From Chara braunii (Eukaryota > Streptophyta > Charophyceae > Charales > Characeae), in NCBI GenBank assembly GCA_003427395.1, contig BFEA01000250.1, forward strand, positions 553,135 through 579,120: DNA of 25,986 nt, in the 5' to 3' direction. Of this stretch, positions 1 to 7,760 are shown one piece after another. Position 1 is the first letter of the stretch; each line of letters opens with the position of its first letter. A program made the translations under genes and the position numbers. Under the pieces are notes generated by a model that did not search any database, was not told the DNA's origin, and saw only the letters and a list, made by a program, of their open reading frames with translations.

Positions 1-110
1 CGGGGCACCGACGGGGGTGTTTTGGGGTAGGCGGGGGTGGGGCACCCCGCCGGCGGGGGTCCGGGGGTCAAACCCCTACCCCGGCTTTGCCCCCGGGGGC
101 CCCCGCATGA
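1..110. repeat. GC-rich G-run/C-run segment
   Basis: The first 110 bases are very rich in runs of three to five G, followed by runs of C. GGGGT and ACCCC face each other across a three-base CAA spacer near 70-83, so a small hairpin is possible. Clustered G runs in 10-70 also permit a G-quadruplex. Open frames here are a by-product of composition. It resembles a dispersed GC-rich repeat cut by the window edge. Confidence 0.45.
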
Positions 111-498
111 AAACCCTGCATACAACAACTATTACAAGTTCAGATACTTGCGACATTCCTGCAGCCACAAGTGTATTGTCGTCCCGGGTGCGATTGTGCA
201 GATACTGGAGAGTCGCTTATGCATGAACACTTGTTTGCATTCCGGTCCAGGCATCCATTGCGTCACATGTGGCAAGTTTGAGCGTGAACCATTTTTTTAC
301 CTGGTCCGCTCACTAGTCTAGGAAAGTTTCAGTTGCAATGGCCCCGCGGCATGCCCAGACAGCTGGTCCCAGGTGCATCTGGTACTCTAGATATGGATAA
401 AATTCAGGAAATCAAGGAAAAATATACCATATCAGTACTTGGATCCGAAACAAACTTGCACAGTGCAAGCAAAAGAACAACTGAGTAAGAGTTATTAC
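111..498 (-). other. Intron 3 and possible further exon of the CxC5-like gene
   Basis: This stretch follows the splice donor at 498-497 (GTAATAAC). A candidate acceptor (TATCTAG) lies on the minus strand near 385-384, and another donor-like GTAAAA near 301-296. No frame stays open long enough to call an exon. One frame across about 100-385 is cysteine-rich (spacings CxC and CxxC) but contains TGA codons; another across about 125-265 is open for some 45 codons. Either could be the next, decayed exon of the cysteine-cluster gene. I do not assign it. Confidence 0.25.
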
Positions 499-754
499 CT
501 GTGCTAAAATGGCATCATATGGCCATGCATAGTCCAAATGAGGGATAAGATGTTGCACGTGTTTCCAAAGAAACAACGATGTTCTCCAACGAAAGTACGC
601 CTCCTCGAACCTCCGTTGATTCAAACAATATCTTTGTGTTTGTTTGTGTTCTTGAATGTTTTTCTCGAGATCAATGAGAGGCAAAAACCTTGTCAACTCT
701 TCTCTCTCATTGTGAACTTCGACTGTTGCTGCGAATCCTAAATTGAGCTGATAT
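499..754 (-). pseudogene. CxC5-like (KDZ-associated) gene, exon 3
   Basis: An 85-codon open block on the minus strand with good splice signals. The acceptor is a pyrimidine-rich tract ending TGTCATGCAG at 755, and the donor is CAG|GTAATAAC at 499/498. It starts with one base of a split codon and ends in phase 0. The previous exon ends with two extra bases, so the junction codon is restored as a leucine. The block has GFAATVEVHN near its start and RRFEEAYFRW near residues 52-61. These resemble the SFxxxAxxYN and RRLxxAxFxYxLL segments that, as I recall, follow the cysteine cluster in CxC5-type proteins of KDZ transposons. There is no stop inside. It is listed as pseudogene because exon 2 is broken. 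Family placement rests on pattern memory, not a search. Confidence 0.55.
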
Positions 755-1706
755 CTGCATGACAAAAACAAAAACAATACACATAAAAGTAATTCGTTAT
801 AAACTTCTTAAACTATTATCTACAGGCTTGCACCCCCCGATGGTCGGCGGCCCTTGACTGGTCGGCTGCCGACCCCCCAACCGATCGGCTGGTCGGCACT
901 TATCGGTCGAGGGTCGTCGGCACCCTGCAAATTTTTTTTATTTTTTTTTGGGTTCCAGAACCCCTAATAACACCACCAACACCCCGATAGCAGTCCCCAA
1001 TACTCCCATACACCCCCTCAACACCCCCAAACCGCCCCCAACACCCTAATTACCCCCCCCAATACCCCCCAATACCCCCTATATGACCCCTATACCCCCC
1101 CACATCACCCCCCATCCCCGAAAGTTTCTCAGCGGAATTCAAATTTGAAAAAAAATCAGTGGATGGTTGTTTTTTGACTGGTTGGCAGACCGCCGACCGG
1201 TCGGCCCTACTGGTCGGCTGCAATACGGTCGGCGGTGGGGGTCAGGATACTCATTTTTTGTCGAATATTCCTGATTTTCTTATGAATAATTTTGTACAAG
1301 GTACACTGGACCCGTTTTCCAGCAAGTGATGCCCCCACCAATAGATGGAGCCTCTCCCCAAGTGCTAATGGTGTCTGCTTTTACCGGCAGCACTAGCACT
1401 GGTGGGAGTGTTTTGTGTAAAAAAATAAAATAAAAAAATGAAAGAGTAATTAAAAGAAGGGGGAAAAAAATAATTTTTAAAAATTTATAAAATGATTGAA
1501 CTCAAAACAAATCCGAATTGAAAGCAATTAGTGAGCATGAAGCGGACAAATAAGTCACAGACGACATGTTATGATCATAAACTCTGTGGAATCAATTATG
1601 AAGCATAAAATAAGTATCTGATAAGAATACATAGATGTCAAAATCAAAAACAAACTTAGCTTGTGTACTTCATGAAAAAATGAGATTGGTACTACACGAA
1701 TCTTAC
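755..1706 (-). other. Intron 2 of the CxC5-like gene
   Basis: A 952-base intron inferred from the donor CT|GTAAGATT at 1706 and the acceptor ATGCAG at 755. The donor overlaps a TAA that would otherwise look like an in-frame stop at 1705-1703. The intron contains the GC-rich TGGTCGGC blocks and C-rich tract listed separately, plus an A/T-rich part at about 1420-1640. Phase 2 on the left exon and a one-base start on the right exon fit each other. Confidence 0.55.
832..1246. repeat. TGGTCGGC blocks around a C-rich tract
   Basis: Two blocks rich in TGGTCGGC and CCGACC (about 838-925 and 1178-1240) flank a strongly asymmetric C-rich tract at about 958-1118, built from variations on AACACCCCC and AATACCCCCC. 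ACTGGTCGGCTGC occurs exactly at 857-869 and 1209-1221. The central strand bias gives a G-rich opposite strand with many runs of four to seven G. It looks like an inserted low-complexity or MITE-like element, but I could not define clean terminal inverted repeats. Confidence 0.5.
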
Positions 1707-2308
1707 AGTAGTTCATCATGTTGACGAAGCAGTTTTATACTAATAACATTCTTCGAGTTCACTTGAAACTAATTTGAATCTTCATCTGCTGTTTCGTAAA
1801 ATCTTCGCTCGCCATTGGGTAGACTGTAATACGTATAAGAATACTCAATTGAACAGGAGGTGCATGCTTTTCCATAAATAGTGCCCCTTTCAAAAATGCC
1901 CTTTATCAGATAAAAAAATGGCAGTAGGCGTTATGCATTGAACACAAGCGGTCCTTTGCAACGAACACACGATTCAATGCTTGGTAGTAGAACATATTCA
2001 TAGTGAGCAAGATGAATCGCATGGTCAGCACCAAGGACTGGGTCCACAAAAAAACTTGGATTGTGAAAACTCAATTTCTCAAGTACAACTTGGATCGTGT
2101 GTTGGCCATAATTCTGCTTTTTCCATAAAAGATCACATGAGTTCTTGATATGAGTTATATGTGCATATAAGTCCGGAATTTTGTGAGGCAGAGAATTCTG
2201 GATCTAAATGACTTGGATAACATCAGGAAACATTGGCCTGATGAGATCATCCATTTTGTATATCGTTCTCAGAGTTCATAAAATGTTATCTGATCTGTCA
2301 AAACGAAC
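1707..2308 (-). pseudogene. CxC5-like cysteine cluster gene (KDZ-associated), exon 2, stops
   Basis: A 602-base minus-strand exon (200 codons plus two bases) that keeps one reading frame throughout but carries four stops: TGA 2278-2276, TAG 2206-2204, TAA 1933-1931 and TAG 1771-1769. The acceptor is a long T/C tract ending TATTGCAG at 2309; the donor is CT|GTAAGATT at 1706. The translated frame has CVRC (codons 114-117), then CTSC (149-152), followed by a YSYTYYSLPNG stretch, RRFYETADED and FQVNSKNVISIKLL. This order matches what I know of the CxC5-like cluster associated with KDZ transposases: a zinc-binding C-x2-C pair, a hydrophobic strand with KGI..G, a second C-x2-C, then Y-rich and S..T segments. 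No indel is needed. Loss of function by point mutation is the simplest reading; readthrough is the alternative. Confidence 0.6.
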
Positions 2309-2459
2309 CTGCAATACATGAAGGGGGGAAAAACAACACATAGACAAAAAAAAACTCAGTTTGTTAGCAATTGTAAAAAAAACATTTGACTGAAAAAAAA
2401 AAATTAGCAAAATAATTTTTTTGGATTTTTGGGAATTCAGCAGACTGCTCTGTTCACAC
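2309..2459 (-). other. Intron 1 of the CxC5-like gene
   Basis: A 151-base intron with donor GAG|GTGTGAAC at 2459 and acceptor TATTGCAG at 2309. It holds several T runs on the minus strand, as expected for a plant-type intron. Both flanking exons are in phase 0 here. Confidence 0.5.
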
Positions 2460-2546
2460 CTCTCTACCATGCTCATCACCACTCCTAGTATCCTCCGCGT
2501 ATACATAATACCTCTCACGCACAGGAAACTCTTCTTCTAGATCCAT
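2460..2546 (-). pseudogene. CxC5-like gene, candidate first exon
   Basis: A 29-codon minus-strand exon beginning MDLEEEFPVRERYYVY and ending in GRE at the donor GAG|GTGTGA. It is acidic, and the frame joins exon 2 in phase 0. A TAG lies six bases upstream of the ATG in the same frame. The bases TTCATTAG just before ACG ATG could also be a splice acceptor, so this may be an internal exon of a longer gene. The small size makes the call tentative. Confidence 0.4.
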
Positions 2547-2829
2547 CGTCTAATGAAGTCACATCTGTGATTAGTGCAACTCAATTATATCTGAGCAATT
2601 GTGATGCAGTCCTTGCAGCCTATTCCAACTTCTGTACAATGATCCCTCCATGTAATTGACTGTTCTTCTGCTTGGTTAATAAGGAAGCAATTGATGCCTC
2701 TTGCTCATCGATAGGGAATACATTTAGCGGTTCATTATTTTTCAAGAGTTTAGGGCATGGTTACCCCAGACTCGGGGTGGATTGGACCCTACATACCTCA
2801 AGGCAGTGTCCAGGCTGTGCACCTCTCTC

Positions 2830-2836
<7 letters not shown>
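2547..2836. other. No gene recognised
   Basis: On the minus strand, about 2585-2695 has an open cysteine-containing frame of some 35 codons (including GCKDC) that ends in TAA. It could be an upstream relic of the cysteine-cluster gene, but no splice signal confirms it. Confidence 0.3.
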
Positions 2837-2879
<43 letters not shown>

Positions 2880-2957
2880 TGTGTGTCTGTCATTCTCTGT
2901 TTCTATCTATATGTCTCTGTGTCTGTTTGTCTTCCTTTCTGTCTGTCTGTCTGTCTC

Positions 2958-3024
<67 letters not shown>
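2837..3024. repeat. (GT)n then (TCTG)n/(CT)n compound microsatellite
   Basis: About 21 GT units (2837-2878) are followed by GTCT/TCTG variants (2879-2968) and by CT repeats to about 3022. Open frames across it are repeats of CV and LS codons and are not genes. Confidence 0.95.
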
Positions 3025-3026
<2 letters not shown>

Positions 3027-3215
3027 CGGAGATCATTCATCAACGACCCAAGCTGCACTGAAAGTACTGTGTTGTTTGTTTATTTTCCTATTTTAATAAT
3101 AACAGATGGCAGAAGTTAAGAGGTCAGGATGCTAGTCAGATCCGACAAGAACCATGGAAAAAAATTCAAGTGAATCCAGCCAGTCAAGATCAGAAGTCTC
3201 CAATGGCGTACGTGA
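3025..3215. other. Left flank of the LINE relic
   Basis: No gene is recognised. The 5' truncation point of the LINE fragment probably lies here; the coding frame closes at a TGA at 3213-3215 and no target-site duplication was identified. Confidence 0.3.
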
Positions 3216-3688
3216 TCTTACCGGTTGACCAGTGGTTACATATCAGAAGAAAATATATTACATTGTCTAATACATTGTAGAGAGGCGACGAAATATTGGC
3301 AAGGGCTTCAGACCTCTTGGACTCCCTCTTCTCGACTTCCGTCCCTGAACATCTCATCCATCTCCTCCTATGGACTAACATCCCAACTCAATTCCACAAG
3401 ACGGAGAAAACGTGGTTTGGAATGATCAGAAAGGTGACGTTGTGGTCCATTTGGAAGGAAAGGTGTTGCAGATCCATTAAGAGACTCTCAAATACAAGGG
3501 AGAAGGTTTGGGCGGAGACAAGGACCTTGATTCGGGCTGAGATTCTTCCTAAATGGCATAAAACAAGACACTCCATGCCAGACGATGAAGAGCAACAAAG
3601 GAGGATTAAGGCAAAATTTACTAAGGTGTGGCTCGCAGGGACCAAAGTAGCAGAGATAAATGATTTTCGCTTACAGTGGAAAGACTGA
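3216..3688 (+). pseudogene. LINE ORF2 3' end, zf-RVT fragment
   Basis: This is the C-terminal end of a non-LTR retrotransposon polyprotein. The first frame (3216 to about 3295) reads EENILHCLIHCREATKYW, the HxxxC zinc-knuckle core of the zf-RVT domain in plant LINEs. After a single-base frame change near 3295 the next frame runs to a TGA at 3686-3688. It carries LLLWTNIP, then WFGMIRKVTLWSIWKERCCR, the W-x(n)-LWxIWKxR signature normally found right after zf-RVT. The upstream frame is closed by TGA at 3213-3215, so reverse transcriptase and endonuclease are missing. It is dead through truncation and frameshift. Confidence 0.8.
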
Positions 3689-4021
3689 CCCAAATCGGAA
3701 GCAGGGCCGAGGAGGCAGAGATCCCAGCCAACAGATGGACAAGACTCATCATAGGCCACGTAATCTTGAAGGGCAAATTCAAATAATGTATCTGTTGTAA
3801 CCTCTTTATCTTTCTTGTGCCTATTAATTTATCTGGCAGGTTCATGCAGTGGACCTGAGAGGAAAGGTGGAAGTAAGGCAAGCTGACAGTCAATCCTCCA
3901 CGTTGCTGGAGTAATCAATGTTGGTCAGGGGTTCTTCGGTCAGACGGAAGGAAGCGTGAGTGTGTTTTATAATGTAATACTATATTATGACTTGCCGGTG
4001 AAAAAAAAAAATAAAAAAAAT
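3216..4021 (+). mobile_element. 5'-truncated LINE remnant with A-rich tail
   Basis: The zf-RVT coding relic is followed by about 310 bases of 3' UTR and an A-rich tail at 4001-4019 (A runs broken by one T). Truncation at the 5' end is typical of target-primed reverse transcription. The bases ACCTGAGAGGAAAGGT at 3853-3868 in the 3' part recur at 8134-8149. The left boundary is uncertain by about 100 bases. Confidence 0.7.
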
Positions 4022-4985
4022 TACACCTAAGTGTTGATTGTGCTTCAGGTCCTTTTACACTGATCGAACCCCCCCAAAGTTTTTGTGTTCGATTGAACCT
4101 CCCAAGTTGTTGGAGGTTATTACTTTCACACTGATCGAACCTCCCTGGATTCTTTGTGTTTAATCAAACCTCCCAGTTTGTACCACACCATTAAAAAAAA
4201 AAATAATAATAAAAAAAAAATAAAAAAAATATATTTTTAGGATTCGTAACTAACCCCAACAACACAGAAAATCCACAGGTGACCTTACCTTTGATTAGAG
4301 TAGCACAACTGCAGAGAAAGACATAGGGGGAAAGAGGTAGATAAAAAGAGAGAGTTAGGGACGTGGGAACAATGAAATCTAAAAGCAATATGCGAGTGAA
4401 GTATGATGGGGCTACACTGGGAGTCTTGCCAAGAAAAGCAGAGGCTAGAAATGGAAAACGAGTCGGTTACACCCATAACAACGCAGGAGGAACTATGCAA
4501 GAAATAGTAATGGGAGGCAAGTTAGGAGGACATCAAAGGACATCAATGAGACATAAGAGGCATGATTAATTCTTTATTTTAAAAGGTGATATGGATAGGA
4601 GAGTGGGGAAGCAGATGAGCAGAGGCAAATTCTCTCAAGAGGGAGGAATCAATGCCTCAGGCTTAGATGCAGGGAACAAGATTCTAGGGTATCGTTATAC
4701 TAGGGTTTGGTGTTTTAGCAAAGTCTCTCACGAGCGTACCGAGTATGTGCTCAACTGGATGTCAATCCTTCCCGATTAAATAAATCAATCTTATCAGGAT
4801 TTGCTGGGATGTGACGTTCTAGGATCTGCCCTCAAGATACAGAAGGGAAATTTTTGAAAAATGAAAAAACAATAAAGCAAAAAAAAAAACACACAATTGG
4901 TAAACAATGATTAAAAAAAGAACTGTTAACTCAAAAGCAATAATTTTAAAGCATCGCAAGCACATTTTTTACCCACGTGTGCGCG
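4022..4985. other. Tandem repeat then unassigned sequence
   Basis: After the 71-base repeat (separate entry) there is an A/T-rich stretch (4192-4232). Small plus-strand open frames follow (4363-4569 and 4591-4779), without recognisable domains, splice signals or repeat-family marks. I call no gene. Confidence 0.3.
4054..4180. repeat. 71-base tandem duplication
   Basis: Two diverged copies, each with ACTGATCGAACC, then TTTTGTGTT or TCTTTGTGTT, then GAACCTCCCA or CAAACCTCCCA. TGATCGAAC falls at 4061 and again at 4132. Confidence 0.75.
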
Positions 4986-4988
4986 CAC

Positions 4989-5035
<47 letters not shown>

Positions 5036-5046
5036 TACGCACACAT

Positions 5047-5119
<73 letters not shown>
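4986..5119. repeat. (CA)n microsatellite, interrupted
   Basis: More than 60 CA units with GT/GC interruptions (ACGCACACGTACGC near 5027-5040). The TH- and CV-repeat frames on either strand are artefacts. Confidence 0.95.
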
Positions 5120-5120
<1 letters not shown>

Positions 5121-6293
5121 CCAATGCAGGTGGGGGAAGACACAGTGGGTATGATAGCCTAATGAGATTTTTCAATGAGCACTGCAAAATACATGTGTGA
5201 TCTGCACTCAAGAGCCTGCAAGACAACAGAGGAAAAATCACGGTGAAGGCGGGTGACACAACTGTGCTTGTAGTCTTGCCACACGTTCTGCTCCCACCCA
5301 AAGTATCAAGCCCCTGGACCTAGACAAAATTCACGTTTGAGTGCATTCAGACTGGAAAGAAGATCAGGGTAAATCGAACCAGCAACAGTGTTTGCACGTG
5401 CTCTACGGAAACACACACCATCCGCACAACCTCCATGGAGAAGGGGATCACTGTGACAGCAGGGGATGGTCTTAAGCCTCACAGTGACAACCCGTAGGAT
5501 CAACAACAAAAGGCAGTTCCACAGTCAGGCGATAATTCCAATCTCCTGCAGCAAAACACATGTGCCACAATGACATCTACCCCTGGCCAATAAACCTCAA
5601 ATCTCAACCATTTTCCAATATCACCACATCACGACTTAAAACAACGACCATGCCGCCCTTTGGCCAAAGCCGTCACTGTATCCAAGTGCCAACAGTAGGT
5701 GTAGGAGTAACGTGCCTCGCAACAGATATGCAGACAGCATCTTCTACCTGAGTGCAAGAAAGGAAACTCCGAATGACCTTTCACAGACCCGCCTAGTAAC
5801 CCTCCTTGGAGGTAGAGTAGTTGCAGCTCACCTATGGTAAACTCGGTAACAACACTCAACGTCAATGTGTTTAACTCAAAACTCGAGCTAACCACCCCAT
5901 TTGAGATAGTAACAGTCACCTTCCTACATTGCTGGCCTTCCGACTTGCATACCCACCGCTCTCTACAATACCTACCGACACTCCAAGTTTTATCAGCCTA
6001 TGGATACCTCTCACCCCGACAAGATTGTCCGGCCCGCCCCAAGCATTGTAATGGAGTCTCATCCATGATCATGAGCAGTCATGGGCAACAAATTGATCAA
6101 AATCAAGACTTCGACAAACACACATGATGACGATGACCACAACACTACGACAAGTTTAAGTGATTATGTTGAATGACCATCAATGATTACAAGAACAGCT
6201 AGCACAACTTGTCATGGAGGAAAGGGAGGATTTAAGCAGAAAACTATTTGAGCAAAACTATTAGACAGAAGTCGCATGAAAAACATGCAGCTC
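5120..6293. other. Unassigned; possible minus-strand coding relics
   Basis: Minus-strand frames at about 5920-5750 (containing VTVTISNGVVSSSF and LTLSVVTEFTIG, with a donor-like TCAG|GTAGAA near 5750) and at about 5490-5370 and 5320-5235 (SPAVTVIPFSMEVV and [14 protein letters not shown]) have the T/V/S-rich texture of secreted beta-strand proteins. They lie in different frames with stops between them. I recognise no family, so these are possible relics only. Confidence 0.25.
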
Positions 6294-6307
6294 AGAGAGA
6301 GAGAGCG

Positions 6308-6354
<47 letters not shown>
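6294..6354. repeat. (GA)n microsatellite
   Basis: About 30 GA units with two CGAGC interruptions near 6305. The plus-strand frame through it (RERERE, then K/E/Q-rich sequence from GAAGAA and CAAGAA repeats at 6478-6555) is judged to be low complexity. Confidence 0.9.
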
Positions 6355-6357
<3 letters not shown>

Positions 6358-6804
6358 CCGAATTGAAAGACGAATATGACTCAAATAGAAACGAAGTTGT
6401 CAAATATGAACAGATAGGCTTTACAGAAAAACAACTCCAAGAGAAGTTTTTATATTTATATGAGAATTTTTTTCTTAAGAAGAAGAAGAAACTAAAAATG
6501 AAAAAAAAAATAAAAAATGAAGAAGAACAAGAACAAGAACAAGAACAAGCACAAGAGAATAATAAAAACAACAAGAAAAGAACACTGATTAAATGTTGTT
6601 ATTGTTTCATCACTACTAACCTATTAGTTTATTTTTCACAAACAATCCGAATTAGAAATCAACAAAAAAATCAGAGTAATTCTTCATGTAGGCAACAACT
6701 TAACACAGACATAAAATAATTCAATCTCTATCTGTTGAGTCGCACTTGTTATTTGTACATAGTTGTCAGAAATGCAATGGTAAATTACGATTGATTGTTT
6801 ATAC

Positions 6805-7760
6805 CTAGTATGTCTACAACAAGTTGTCGGTTTGTGCTTGAAAAACTATTTTTTGACTGCTTTCCACATGACATACTTGTACCTGACCTAGTTGTAGTTG
6901 AGTTTGTTGACTGCTTTCTCCTCCTACTCTGTCCTCTGTTTTCACCCATAACAAAATGATCATTTGACATCTTCTGCACAACAGCAATGTCGTTCATGAG
7001 CTCATTAGTACTGTAGCAGTCAGTTGCTTCAACTCTCTTTCTCTTGCTATGTTGAATGGTGTTTTTACCCACACGAAGATCTTCATTTGAGATCTTCCCA
7101 AAATCAGCAATATTATTTTTGTGATCTGAATGGAAACTATAGCAATCAGTTGCTTCAACTATCTTACGTCTGTTGATAAAGTCGTTATGTGTCTCTGACT
7201 TATGAACGATCATCTGGTGTTGATTTTGGTTGCGTTGTAATTTTTTTTCTTCTGAACTTGACTTTTTGTTGTATGTCGTAATGTGATGTACTCGGCTGGC
7301 TTTGAAATTGCGTTGTTTGCTTGCTCATTCTGAAGGATATTATTCCTTTCACGCGACAATTGATGACTGTCTGATCTCAGATCTTCAAAAGATTTCTCTT
7401 GATCTTGATGTTCACCACTGACTGCACGATGCTGTAACTTGTTTTCCTCAGATGACTGTTTCTCAGAGCGTATCTCGTCTTCTGTGTGTTCTCTGCCTGC
7501 ATACTCATCGTCATCCTCTTTGTCTCCATCTTCAGCATCATCCTCTTTATCTGCATCTGCAGCATCATCCTTTGTGTCTCATCTGCAGCGCCATCGTCTT
7601 TCTCTCCATCTGCAATATTACCATCGTTGTCCTTATCCGCAACAGCATCCTCTTCATCTCCATCCTCTCTGACTTCATGTTGTTTGTCTTCATCCTCTTT
7701 GTCTTCATCCATATTCTCTTCATACTCTTCAGGCGGAGAATCATCCTGATCCTCCCTTGA
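6805..7760 (-). pseudogene. Acidic/basic low-complexity exon, two frameshifts
   Basis: A 956-base minus-strand block bounded by an acceptor-like ACACATCAG (7761) and a donor CTAG|GTATAA (6805/6804). The 5' part is very acidic (D/E/K blocks such as MDEDKEDEDK), with a 33-base codon-level repeat around GAT GCT GCA GAT and AAA GAG GAT GAT. The acidic frame shifts by one base near 7580, then runs through SEKQSSEENK and ILQNEQANN to a TGA near 7215. One extra base in the A8 run at about 7235-7242 would join it to the next frame. That frame contains two copies of a roughly 38-residue unit, each with VEATDCYS and each near an RRK or KRKR basic cluster. Charge and basic clusters suggest a nuclear protein, which is inference. 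Homopolymer error is possible for the second shift. Confidence 0.45.

Noticed and set aside
1703-1705. In-frame TAA at the end of CxC5 exon 2
   Set aside because: It overlaps the splice donor GTAAGA; the two bases before it complete the first codon of exon 3, so it is intronic.
2672-3119. Three overlapping open frames over the GT/CT repeat
   Set aside because: All three frames are open because the microsatellite lacks stop codons.
4907-5301. TH- and CV-repeat open frames on both strands
   Set aside because: Translation of a CA microsatellite.
6276-6719. 147-codon open frame (RERERE, then K/E/Q-rich)
   Set aside because: Built from the (GA)n, AAGAAG and CAAGAA repeats; no conserved motif or splice support.
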